Source: Acanthaster planci
Lineage: Eukaryota; Echinodermata; Asteroidea; Valvatida; Acanthasteridae
Assembly (NCBI RefSeq): GCF_001949145.1
Contig: NW_019091536.1
Coordinates: 620,320-679,594 of the forward strand
Direction: 5' to 3'
Length of the DNA stretch: 59,275 bases
Below are positions 23,801 through 33,221 of this stretch, piece after piece. Made by a program: the position numbers and the translations under genes. The notes beneath the pieces were generated by a model. The model did not search any database. It saw only the letters and a program-made list of their open reading frames with translations, and was not told the origin of the DNA. Every line of letters starts with the position of its first letter. Position 1 is the first letter of the stretch.

Positions 23801-26800
23801 GTGAGATTTTTCCATTTGATGATTCAAAACCATTTCATTGTGACCATGGAGGAAGGACACAGAAGAAGTTTGAACTGCCCGGGCTATAACATCCGGCCGA
23901 TTACCACTTTCTGGCATGTCCGGTATGTCCATAGCCAGAGCGCAGCGCATGCTTGCTACGCACCACCTGTTTTGCAACCATAAGCTCCCTTTGTACCCCA
24001 TGATCATCGCCGCAATTTTTCGTTGGTAATCTGCATCCCTAAAACGTTGTGTACTGTAGTATAGGGTGTTGAATATTCATGCCATTGTTAATGTTTGATA
24101 TGATCTGACAACATCAAATTTAGTGCTTGTGCAGTTCCCTTTATTAGGCTGTGTACCCGAAGTGTTCATGTGCAGTTGTTGCCCTTATTGAACGCTTTCT
24201 TCTGGACTTCTTTTGGGAATAAATAGCCATGCTGTTTGTAAGATTTTGAGTTTTATTTGAGTCATTTTTATTATGGAATTTATACAGAAAGGTATTTTAT
24301 GAGATCTCATGATCACTCCCTGTGATGAAACAGCGCATTTTGTTTGTTGTGAACTTAACTGTCCTGTGGTGTTCAACATGTTGTTGGCTAGTCTTAGCCA
24401 AAGTTGTACAAAGATTTTGAAAACTGATTTTTTTGAGTGACAAAATAAAATTACAAACATATGCATGGATAATGGAAAAGGGCATCAAAATCCTTAAAAA
24501 AGTTTTCACAACGACAAAAGTAAATCTAATGTTGAATATTTTTTCTGTCTGTTTCCTGGTCACTGCGATAGGTTGTAGTTAATTCCAAAGAAAACACCAC
24601 AAATATTGTTACGATATTACTGGCCCCACTTGTCAAGCTAAGTTGCAAGCAGTAATCAGGCATTTTTGCAATGTGTACTATTGTTCGTGTGACCAGGCGG
24701 CGATGATCATCGAGCACTTTGATGTGCCAGAGTTGTAACTCCTTCTGAGTCCTTCCTCCCTTTGGTGACATTTCTTCAGAAGGCACAAGAGTGACCAAAG
24801 ACCTTTCCCAAAATCTCCAATTTTTCATGGGGCCCTCGTTACCAAAGATTAACGAAAAGCTTTCATACTAGAGTGAATGGGGGAGGGGTTTACTAGACCA
24901 CAATTTCCCTTTAAGGGCAGTATTATTGTTGATCCTGGCTGATGTAATATTCAGCTGTCCTCATTCGTGCCCGGTAGCATCTTAGAGAAGCAATTATGGT
25001 GGAGTGTCTTGCTTGAGGACGTTTCACAAATTCATTATAACTTGACCGCAGTGGTCTTCACTAGGATAAAGACTATTCACCCAAAAGTCTGTAAGTTGAA
25101 ATGGCTCTTTGCATGTTACAAACAGGGAGTAATACTCGATTGCCGCCATAGTTTGGAATTTGGGTAAGTCCTAGTGAGTCTGGGTCCCAACATACCTGGT
25201 GACAATGAAGAGGGGGCATTTTTTGTCTACACCAAAAAAGAGGAAAAGAAACTCCCATTTTTGTTTTTAAACAAATGTGGGATCAGCCCTGACATCTGAT
25301 GAGAACAAGCTTTCAAACTCGGCTAGCATCCAATCTACAATCTGTATGTACAAATTTTAAATCACCTATAATTTGTTTTGATGACGGATAGCGGATTTTT
25401 AAATGGCATATCGATGATATCGGGGACGAGTGATCAAACAGCCAACGCCTCAATGAAGACAGTCGGTGCCATGATGATCATCATGGGATGCCTTTGGGTT
25501 TTCTTGGCCGTGGCCATAGCTTGGTACCTCAAAAAGGTAACAGTTTCACTGCCGAATCCCTTCTAGGGACAGTCATCAGTATGCCAGCACATTGAGTTTT
25601 TCAGCCCATCAGCTATTTGCCTTCAACACCGCCGGCTGCTTTGCAAGCAAACACTCCCACTACAGTTTTGTCACCCATCATGGCTGCGTTGATGCCACAT
25701 CCCTGTTTTGAATTGGGTACCTTGCTATCTGATTCTATGACATCAACATGTCCAAAAAGTCAATGAGAGTGGGAAATTTGCGTAGTTGAGGAGGGGAATT
25801 GGTAATTTTCTAACCCAAGGGCACAGTGTTGCATATTTATCATTATGTAACACTAACACCCGTTTCAGACTGAAGTTCCAGAGTTGTGCCGAACCAAATT
25901 AAAAGCAAAAACTTTGAATTGAGTACTGGAAAAGTTCAACGTCTGAAACAATTATGAGCGACAAGGCATGCTAACAGGCGAAAGATGGACACTTGAAGGC
26001 ACTCAGAACAACGCCAGAGTGACTTGGTTTCAGACGTTGCTCTTTCATTGGCCGAATCCAATGTAAATGTATGTATTAAGTTCGTCGGTTTGAAACCAAA
26101 ATTTAATTGGATCGTTCTATTTGATTCGGGGCGACCCTAGAGCACCTGTCTGAAATGAGTGTTACATGGTTTTCTTTTGTTCTCTTTCTGACATCTGTCT
26201 TAGCTATTGTTTTCAGGTACTACTCTCTTCCCTCCAAACATTTGTAAAATTTTGTTTTCCTTGTTTTGTGATCGATGCAAAGAAAGGCTAAGTTAATACG
26301 ATCCGTTTTCACCCAGCCTAACACCAGAGGGCTGCATATACTTCTCATTTCCCATGATCTACACTCCTTGACAGGTTGATATCCTTTTGCCTAGTGGCTC
26401 ACACTGACCAGCCAGTATTCATATATTCAAATATTCATATTTATATATGCGCACCGATTGCTTCCATTCATGCAAGGCTTTCCTTTCTTCCCCTCTGAGG
26501 AAGAAAGCACTTTGGTCATTGATGTCGTTGAGGGCCAAAGTGCAAGGACACAATTCATACTGTAGATGTTGGCCCTTTGTAGAATGAATTAAGTGTTTGA
26601 AGCTTGAGAAATACAGAACAAAAGTAGCATTCTTACGTAGTGTGTGTTGACAACCTGTGCGGCGCGGTCGAGCAACTTGGGTATGCCCTTAATCTTTAAG
26701 AGCCGGTGCAGGATTATGACAAGGAGGCCATATTGATATTTGCATTGTTGACTCAAGCTAAAATTTTGAGTGTACCACCAAATGTCACCTTCCCTCCCAC

Positions 26801-28556
26801 CCCAAAAAAGAGAGCTGTGTTTAGGTTTGTCACTGGTTTAAATGCATATAAGTGAAAAAAATGTAGAAAACATCCGAGCTTCAATTAGAGCACCGTCAGC
26901 ATGGGTAAGTCAACAGACCAGACTTCAAGGCATCTATTTTGTCCTGTTTCCCACAGTGAATCTGCTGTGAGCAATTCATGCTGGTGAAAGTCGCCAGCCT
27001 GTGCTTCCCTGTGAACCAGGCAAGCTCCAAATAACGACAGAAATAGCTGCCATTCACTGGTAGACTCTCAACCCACCAATTCGTTCATGTCATCCATGGC
27101 TTCATTTATATTTTTTGGCGGCTTTTTTTTCTTCTCCACTCTGCCATCCCTTGTAGTGGTTGGATTAACGGCTTAACAGTCATTGGAGCGGCCGAAACAC
27201 CAGGAGAAAAAGCCGTGGGTGCCATGATGCTGATCATGGCCTTTCTCTTCACGCTACTTGCCGTCTGCATGCTCCTTTATATAAAAAAGGTTCATGTTCT
27301 TATCATTTGCATCCTTGACAAAAACATTTATTTCTTTTACCTTCAGTTGCCACTGGAAACAATGTTGACGTTCAGAGGCAGTGTCATTTTGGAATCTTGG
27401 GGGTTTATTTTAAAACCGGTACATGTATGAGTGATAACAAACTTCCACGTGATGAGAAATTTTAACGTTAGTTTCCTGTGGGACTTTTCACACCCACATG
27501 TACAGCAGACATTTTGCGTGAAAGTGCAGTAAACTGCTGTGGTTAGAAACATAAGCATTCTTTCCAAAGACGCGTACCGCTCTGAGACATCACATACTTG
27601 CCAGTCAGCAGTTTGTTACGCATGACTGGCAGCACTGAGCAATTCCTTACCAGATCCTTCACCCTTCCTGCCCGGGCCTCGTTGTCATGTTGCCTTGGGC
27701 GTCAATGTAAAATAATCGCCCTGCACAGCTCCATCCATCATCACATGCAGCTACCACTCTTTCTCTGTACCAGCTAAAGTTTTGGAGGCAGGATGCACTG
27801 AAAATGAACAACAAATGAGCACTGCATGCCAGCCGTGGAAGAGATCCCTCATGCTGTTACCACTTTGCATTTATGGGCGGGCGGGGTGTTAAAAAAAACA
27901 CGAACATTTTTCTCAAGTGTTGCACGATTAGTAGCATACAGTGAATAAATATATACAAGTTTTTGACCCTTTTCCAAAGTAATTTTGACAAGTCTGGATG
28001 TGCTTTTCTATCCAAGACCATGGAAGATGTACAAATGAACGCCAGTTTAGGGATACTAATACCATTGATCTGCTAAATTACATTGGGAAAAGGGGCATAG
28101 TTGCCTAGGATTAATATTAACTGTATTCTAAAATGAAGAGCTGCCATAACTGCGGTAGTACCACACAGACTCGCATGCCATGTCACATTCCTAAACTCGA
28201 GGTGCCCGTACTTTGACAAGTCATGACACCCTCGCTATCAAAGAGGCATGCAGTGCCTGCTGAGGACCTGTGGGTAAGTGTGGTGCAACCCCAGTAATGG
28301 TGTTTACTTCCATGTGTGCCATATCTCAACAGGTTTCTTTTTTTTTCACCATGCCCGTATGCAGGTACACAGCTTGTACCGCCAGACGGGCGCCAGCTTT
28401 CAGAAGGCCCAGCAGGAATTCGCTCAGGGGGTGGCAACCAACCCCACTGTTCAGACAGCAGCTAAGGACGCCGGCCGGGCAGCGGCAGCTGGTGCTGCAG
28501 ACGCGGCAGTCAGCGGCGCCATGAGCTCGGTGTCGTCGCAGAACAACAGGATGTAA
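5804..28556 (+). CDS. SCAMP: Secretory carrier-associated membrane protein with two clusters of alternative exons
   Basis: SCAMPs are four-TM proteins of trans-Golgi, endosome and secretory vesicles that act in exocytosis and recycling. Exons: 5804-5860, 14383-14463, 16660-16770, 17294-17402, 18431-18559, one of (19043-19208 / 20950-21115 / 22807-22972), 23565-23666, one of (25392-25536 / 27157-27289), 28365-28556. The product is 363 aa with exon 8a or 359 aa with 8b, close to vertebrate SCAMP1-3. Order: three NPF motifs in the N-terminus (EH-domain ligands), a proline-rich stretch, a coiled coil ([20 protein letters not shown]), the NNWPP / [11 protein letters not shown] block, TM1, TM2, the CWYRP(L/M)YKAFR E peptide, TM3, TM4, and the [20 protein letters not shown] tail. 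All phases agree. Upstream neighbour AP3B is divergent. The symbol names the family; the vertebrate paralogue cannot be assigned. Confidence 0.95.
10697..10855 (+). repeat. Dispersed ~160-bp repeat, family A, copy 2
   Basis: GAGTACCGAAGTGTGACGTC at the left and TGACGTATTCACTTCG at the right frame the copy; the middle shares GAATGGAGTACG, GTGTTGGT and GCTGGTTCTCGCCC with copy 1 at 811-960. Ends are imperfectly inverted. It sits in SCAMP intron 1. Confidence 0.65.
12130..12275 (+). repeat. Possible old SINE-like fragment (B-box-like site)
   Basis: AAGTTCGAGCCCTGTAGGG near 12190 looks like a pol III B box and is followed by about 80 bp ending in GTTATTAAATCAAG. There is no clear A box and little similarity to the two better SINE copies, so this is tentative. 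Confidence 0.25.
12440..12765 (+). repeat. Dense TACATG/GTACATGTAC simple-repeat block
   Basis: Within this stretch the self-complementary hexamer-like unit ACATGTAC recurs many times in an irregular way. Similar but sparser runs occur from about 10140 to 13400 and elsewhere. The unit is its own reverse complement, so both strands give the same Cys/Thr/Met/His-rich false open frames. Confidence 0.8.
14383..14463 (+). CDS. SCAMP: SCAMP exon 2
   Basis: The 81-nt exon (27 codons, phase 0) encodes [20 protein letters not shown] and then FEERNTQ. It matches SCAMP1 'DPSV-QVT...GLDEYNPF' and carries the third NPF motif. The acceptor is CCTCCAG and the donor CAG|GTGCTA. Confidence 0.93.
16660..16770 (+). 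CDS. SCAMP: SCAMP exon 3
   Basis: The 111-nt exon (37 codons, phase 0) encodes a proline-rich cytosolic linker that includes [17 protein letters not shown], like vertebrate SCAMP1 'QPAIMKPTEE-PAYT'. The acceptor is TTTCCAG and the donor CCG|GTGGGC. Confidence 0.9.
17294..17402 (+). CDS. SCAMP: SCAMP exon 4 (coiled coil)
   Basis: The 109-nt exon encodes [20 protein letters not shown] and then [16 protein letters not shown], the cytosolic coiled-coil segment conserved in SCAMPs ([15 protein letters not shown]). It ends one base into a codon at A|GTAAGT. Confidence 0.95.
17540..17700 (-). repeat. Dispersed ~160-bp repeat, family A, copy 3 (inverted)
   Basis: Read on the minus strand, this has GAACACCAAAGAGTGAC, then AAGAATGGAGGATGTGCG, then TTGGTTCACACGCTAGTTCT, then TGATGTATTCACTTCAGTAC, in the same order as copies 1 and 2. 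It lies in SCAMP intron 4. Downstream to about 17920 the motif GGTACTCTGTAGCCTG-like recurs three more times. Confidence 0.6.
17690..17925 (+). repeat. Short irregular repeats of a TACTCTGTAGCCTG-like motif
   Basis: Variants of 'TCTRTAGCCTGGCATA' appear near 17690, 17742, 17850 and 17900, spaced about 50-110 bp. They look like repeated ends of the neighbouring family A element, perhaps from tandem truncated insertions. Confidence 0.45.
18431..18559 (+). CDS. SCAMP: SCAMP exon 5 (conserved [11 protein letters not shown] block, start of TM1)
   Basis: The 129-nt exon starts mid-codon and encodes [20 protein letters not shown] and then [20 protein letters not shown], the most conserved pre-membrane block of SCAMPs. 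It stops inside TM1 at A|GTAAGT, so the next exon supplies the rest of TM1. Confidence 0.96.
19043..19208 (+). CDS. SCAMP: SCAMP alternative exon 6a
   Basis: Exactly 166 nt. It completes TM1, then the first loop, TM2 and the E peptide [11 protein letters not shown]. Translation begins [17 protein letters not shown] and includes [16 protein letters not shown]. The acceptor is TTTTTACCAG and the donor CAG|GTAGGG. This version is the most divergent of the three: it is Cys- and Met-rich and lacks the SYFI/AYFI motif. It is one of three tandem exons with the same phase (enter after 1 base, leave after 2), so only one can be used per transcript without a frameshift. Confidence 0.93.
20950..21115 (+). 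CDS. SCAMP: SCAMP alternative exon 6b
   Basis: Exactly 166 nt. It encodes [20 protein letters not shown], then [20 protein letters not shown], then [13 protein letters not shown]. The acceptor is CCCACACATAG and the donor CAG|GTGAGG. It aligns without gaps to 6a and 6c and to the TM1-loop-TM2-E-peptide block of other SCAMPs. The intron from 6a is 1741 bp. Confidence 0.93.
22807..22972 (+). CDS. SCAMP: SCAMP alternative exon 6c
   Basis: Exactly 166 nt. It encodes [20 protein letters not shown], then [18 protein letters not shown], then [13 protein letters not shown]. The acceptor is a long pyrimidine tract ending CTTACAG and the donor CAG|GTAATT. An open frame that extends 5' of this exon is intronic and unrelated. 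The gap from 6b is 1691 bp and to exon 7 is 592 bp. Confidence 0.93.
23565..23666 (+). CDS. SCAMP: SCAMP exon 7 (TM3)
   Basis: The 102-nt exon completes the Arg of KAFR and encodes [20 protein letters not shown] and then [13 protein letters not shown]. This is TM3 and the start of the TM3-TM4 loop, matching SCAMP1 'RSDSSFRFFVFFFVYICQF'. The acceptor is TTTTTGCAG and the donor CAG|GTAGGA. Confidence 0.95.
25392..25536 (+). CDS. SCAMP: SCAMP alternative exon 8a
   Basis: The 145-nt exon encodes [20 protein letters not shown], then [20 protein letters not shown], then IAWYLKK: the luminal/extracellular TM3-TM4 loop and TM4. The acceptor ATGACGGATAG has a weak pyrimidine tract, so this exon may be the regulated one; the donor is AAG|GTAACA. 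It enters after two bases of a codon and leaves in phase 0, exactly as 8b does. Confidence 0.87.
25853..26166 (+). mobile_element. MITE family B
   Basis: The left end AACACCCGTTTCAGACTGAA and the right end (reverse complement) AACACTCATTTCAGACAGG form imperfect terminal inverted repeats around about 310 bp without coding capacity. A fragment of the left end also occurs at 3288-3336. It lies between the two alternative exons 8a and 8b of SCAMP. Confidence 0.6.
27157..27289 (+). CDS. SCAMP: SCAMP alternative exon 8b
   Basis: The 133-nt exon encodes [20 protein letters not shown], then [20 protein letters not shown], then LYIKK: the same loop plus TM4 as 8a but four residues shorter in the loop. 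It keeps the CGWIxxL-like 'GWINGL' seen in vertebrate SCAMPs, so it is probably the ancestral form. The acceptor CATCCCTTGTAG follows a strong T/C tract; the donor is AAG|GTTCAT. Confidence 0.92.
28365..28556 (+). CDS. SCAMP: SCAMP exon 9 (C-terminus and stop)
   Basis: After a TATGCAG acceptor this encodes [20 protein letters not shown], then [20 protein letters not shown], then an Ala-rich tail ending SSQNNRM and TAA at 28554-28556. It matches the cytosolic SCAMP tail ([20 protein letters not shown]). Confidence 0.96.
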   Translation, partial: VHSLYRQTGASFQKAQQEFAQGVATNPTVQTAAKDAGRAAAAGAADAAVSGAMSSVSSQNNRM

Positions 28557-31500
28557 AACGGCCACACCGGCAGGCTTCCTGGCTACGATGGAAACCCGGA
28601 CAAGTCCCTCCGATTACTGTCAAGGGGGGAAAAGTAAAGTCTGAATCGAGTTTGCTGCTAGGGCAAGCTTCCAACTTACCACCCGACTCGGTTTTGGAGG
28701 ATTGAAAAATTGTTTTTAAAATGGAAGATTAATCAGCCACAGCACTGAGGAATTGTCTTTATTTGGAAGTACCAATCAGTTGTGATTAAACAAGACTGAA
28801 AACAAGGATCAATCATTTTGGCCCCACATCACGCACCAACTCATCCTCCAAAAGCAGGCATTATGTAAGATGTGTTTTGCCTGTCAAGTCATGAGTAGAG
28901 TTTGCAGTATCAGCATGTCCAATCAATGTATTCCTTGAAAGTAGCCTGGAGGTTCTGCCAATGGTCATTTGTTAGTCTTTGTACAAACAGCCATATGGTT
29001 GCACTTGTGACAGTCACATGATTGTCCGTGTAATGATCATGTGACAAGCTGCAAACTGTATTATTATGTGTCCAGTTTGTGTAAACACCAGCAGAAAGAC
29101 TGCAGAATCAAGCACTCTTTCTTTGTAAATGCAATGATTTGTTTCAAATGAGATTGCCACAAGAAGTCCTGTTATCCCCTGCGAATAAGAAACAGCAGTT
29201 TCAACCCTTTCTTTTCTCTCAAAAGAATGGTAGCAAAGTTTTGTTTAGTAGACGGCCAAAATGATGTTTAACAAATATAGCTTTTGTTTGGCAACTTGAG
29301 TAAATAGGTTTGATGGGGTCATGCGTAAGAGAATGTAAAATTGGCAGTACTAAGATGTCCCACCCTGATGTGATTGTAGGTTTCTAGTTGTGGGGGCTGG
29401 GGGTGTTTGACAGGAGTCCCGGTGGAACTTGTATCCAAGGGCGTAGCCACTCTAAAGATGGAAGCACCTGCACCGTGGAAGGGGCACATTAAGATTTCAA
29501 CTGATCATAAGCATTGACAGTACAATACATCACGAGTGTGATGTGCCTTCAGGCAATCATATATGGTCCGTGCTTTAAACAAGCAAAACAGCTCACATAT
29601 GAATCGGTGAAAGCGGACCTCAAAGCTGTGGGCCCCTCTCTCCTTACTCCACCCATGTAGTCGGGACAGACTGCCAGTTGCAGCATTTTGAGGAATCGTT
29701 GAGTGTTTGGAAGGAAAGCGGAGAGTAAAGTATTCACATGCCTAATGGTGCAGCAAAGGTTGGATGGCCATAACAAGCAACGCGATACTGTAATTTCAGT
29801 TGTCCACAATGGTCTTTAGTCCACTCTATCAAAATGGACATAGCATCACTCAGACCACTCAAACGATGCCTATCAAAGACTCACCGTGAGTGTAGCCTAA
29901 GACCCCTACAGTCTCAATTTTATCTCTCCTCTGCACTTATGCACATAAAGATTCTATTACCTTTATTTGTATTTCTTTCAATAACCTAACCTACGTCAGT
30001 ACCAGTTCAATGCAGCTAACCAGCATAAAAGCTTCACAGTTGCCCAGATAAATAAGTTACCGTGTGATGCTTGCAAAATAGGAGTAGACAAGCGTATTCA
30101 TGAAAGGATATCAGCGTGTATATAGGAAGGGAAATTGATACATTCACGGGGGATGTGGTATGGTCAACTAATGAGTCTTGAAAGTGAATCGGGCTTCGTC
30201 CGAATGTCAAGGCTGGGGCTGCCAAGTAACACCGGTGCCTTTGGAAGTTTCCTGTTACCCACAGCCGCTGCCGGTTACTTCATACACGGCCTCTCGCCTT
30301 TAATGGTATATATACATGATACTGTGAAAAACTGGTCTTTCTTTGTCTGATGTAAATCCCAGGGCCGTGCCGCCCGAGAAAAAAACTCCAAGCATGATAG
30401 CCCAACCTTGAGATAGTAACTGTAGGGAGTATCTAGAAGGGTATAAAACTAAACACCTTTACATTTTGTTACATTCCATTATCAGTCTCTGTATAGTTGT
30501 TTAAAGATTGTTTTAAAACTACGATTCTTACAAAATGTAATCAGCCGTTCATTTTCTGGCATTGTTTACTTACAGCACGTACTAGCACACTGGACTGTGA
30601 CAACACATTCTGGGACTTGGCCTATGTGTTTCGGTACCTTTTCCATGACGACACCTCATGGATGATGGAGTACCTTGTATTAAGAGTAAAGGAAACATTT
30701 GGGCCAGCAAGTAAAAGCTGAGCATTCGATTTAACGCGTCTGCCTTCAAAATCAAAGACAGCCTGCCTAAAAGTGTTGCCGCTGCATTTAGAAAGGAAAC
30801 CGTATTGCTGTAGAATTCAAGCTTGAATTGCCAAGGCAGTCAGCCCATTAATTCACGTGTGCCACAGTGTTTCAGAGTGTAACATGCTAGCATTTGTGTC
30901 GGAGACCAAAATGGAGAAAGGGAATCCGAAAACCAGAAACTTCTCGCCTTTCGTCCCCACTGCTTAATAGCTGGAGACATTGTCATTCGGCGTCATCGTG
31001 CTTTTTTAGGCAGAGTTTCGCATGTACATAACTTGCAAGTTGCCATCCGAACACCTGTCTCTGGACTGTGCTCCTGCGTGGCTAAAGGAGAAGTGCAAAA
31101 GCCCATTGTAAGAAACCACGCATTTCAAAGGTCTGCAAGTAGCTTGCAACAAGAGCAATAACGAATCTTCTTTAATGCCACCTTCTTTTTTTACTAAAAT
31201 GTGCACGACATTAAGATAATTTGGGGGAAGTCTTGGGAAATTGCAATCAGTTTGTATATGTGTAATTTGATTGTTCACAGTAAACATTGGTGTAGATTTT
31301 TACTCAATCGTAAGAAATTCAGACGCATAAGGTCAAACATTTCACTTCACGTTGTACACGTAAGATAGCAAACTTCATTTAATTCAGTCTCGGTTATTTT
31401 AAAGAATACTTGTCCATTAGAGATTATGGAAAAAATGTACTGTATCACTGAGGAAGTGACAAAAATGTACGCAGTAGGTATTCAGATCGTTGGTACTAGG

Positions 31501-32005
31501 AAGCAGTGGTCGTCAAGTGTAGGCGTACATGTAAATCCTTTCGTCATCTTGGTGGTATCATTTTTCGATTCTTTTCTATTCTTGAGGCTCTTTTTTTCGT
31601 TCTTAAGGAAGGTGTGAACTGATTCTGAAAATGTCACTCGAATTTCGGGCGCGCAAGTTGCTTTTACGTTGATTTGTTCCGGGAATTATATTGTAAGTTG
31701 TGATTTATTTATCCTTTGTCGGAATTCCACACGAACGATTTTTGCGTTTGTGCACCTGATCTAACTATCTGAATGTAATAGAAACACTTGTATCAATCTG
31801 CTGTAATATACACGTGGCTGAAAACTGTGAGATGAATTTAAATGTTGTACATGTATACATAACAATGATGTACCCTGTCTATAGCTGACGTCGATGATAC
31901 ATACACATATTTACACCCTTAATGTGGCGTTTGATTCCACAGTGTAGAGTATATTAAAGCAACCCTGGGTTCGGTAAATAAAGTTCATTGTTTTGAATTT
32001 AGCGA
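28557..32005 (+). other. Probable SCAMP 3' UTR
   Basis: No gene is visible for 3.4 kb after the SCAMP stop, and I saw no AATAAA until 31977-31982 (with ATTAAA at 31953-31958). A long 3' UTR ending near 32000 is the simplest reading, but transcripts are needed to be sure; parts could be plain intergenic DNA. Confidence 0.45.
31953..31982 (+). promoter_or_regulatory. Candidate polyadenylation signals for SCAMP
   Basis: ATTAAA at 31953-31958 and AATAAA at 31977-31982, followed by a T/G-rich stretch (GTTCATTGTTTTG). They are the first good hexamers I noticed after the SCAMP stop codon. Confidence 0.45.
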
Positions 32006-32930
32006 AGTTTTTCCTTCTGGTAAAGACCCGAGATTTATGAGATCTGGCCTGTGGCAGGTTTGTTTGGAATTCGAACAACACAGTTCCTGTATCGTTCCTC
32101 GCCTTGTGATTTCGGAGGTTTGTTGGAAATCCACATCGTTTCTAATGGCAAGAGAGAGGTGGACTGGTTTCCACAGCAGATCCATTGTACCATCCGCTAT
32201 GACTAGGCGTGTGGAGAAGAGAGGGGTTAGTCGGAACAGTTTGACGAAATTTTGTTGCGACACGCTGGCGTAATTAGATCGTGGTCTGGAGGATTGTTTT
32301 TCCAAAGGGAAATCTGACAATTCAACAGAAGAAATCTCCACGATGTGTGAAGACTAGTCTCCTCTCAAGACTGGCATTAAAACCATTTCCCGTTAGAAGG
32401 TACAATCAAGGAGGTACCTCCTCGGTACAATGTACATCGTGTATCTCCAGACTGTTGTGTAGTAAAAAAAAAATGAATGACCTGCGGGTAAGCGTGCCCG
32501 GAGTTGTAATTCTGTGGTTTTCATTTCTGATAGAAGGAAGGGGACCTTTATGCCGCCTACCCTGTCTGACATTTCCTACGAGAAAAAAAAATTAAAGTGA
32601 TATCCCGCACACACACTTCCCCAACTGACTCTCCCTCGAAGTTCCAAAAAACATGAGAACCCTAGAATTATAAAGCGACGATCAAAGTGTGAGTACGGTA
32701 TACTTAAAGGGTAACAGAAAGTAAAAACATTTAGGCCTAGTTCACGTTAAGTATTTCATAATAATAGATATGCAACCATTTCAAAAACCACCGTAAATTT
32801 AATGTATACCACATAAATTGTGGTATACACAATAACCCCAAACGAATAATAATAAAAAAATCCTGCGTTTCCCCGCCCCCAAAATATCCTTTTTGTCCGC
32901 TCGCGCACCCAGCAGGCAAATTGGATGACG
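32006..32930. other. Intergenic, nothing recognised
   Basis: No coding similarity, RNA gene or clear repeat seen. Open frames of about 100 codons at 32281-32595 and on the other strand have no recognisable domain and no splice or codon support. Confidence 0.6.
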
Positions 32931-33221
32931 TCATCGACAGACGTACAATTTGCCACATTGGCTGGGGATCTTGTACACTTCAGGCTTGTGCAGTGGGTTG
33001 TGCCGTTCCTTGTGGGAATTCAGCAGGTTCTGCGTTTTCAGGGGGTTGTACTTAATGAACGCAAAGCCCATGGCAGGAAAGGGGAATACGATAAGTCTGC
33101 CATCATCAAGCACGCCCTCATCGAAAATCACAAGATCGACTGGAAAGCTTAACTCTTCACCAGCATTAAGCACAGGCACCCGCGCCGCATCAGAGAAGCC
33201 ATCAAGATCATCAAGAACAAC
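32931..33221. mobile_element. Rearranged GIY-YIG-endonuclease-type retroelement remnant
   Basis: Two adjacent fragments face opposite ways. On the minus strand (33060 down to 32931) the frame reads FIKYNPLKTQNLLNSHKERH and then EVYKIPSQCGKLYVCR, like the Cys-containing GIY-YIG start 'VYKIPCxCGKxYIGxTGR' found near the C-terminus of Penelope-like and related retroelements. On the plus strand (33094-33221) it reads KSAIIKHALIENHKIDWK and, one frame change later, RIREAIKIIKNN, like the downstream half of the same domain. The two halves therefore appear inverted relative to each other and are broken by stops and a frameshift. The domain call is from remembered motifs only. Confidence 0.5.

Noticed and set aside
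32281-32595. 104-codon plus-strand open frame after SCAMP as an extra exon or gene
   Set aside because: No similarity to SCAMP or any family I know, and SCAMP already ends with its normal tail at 28556.
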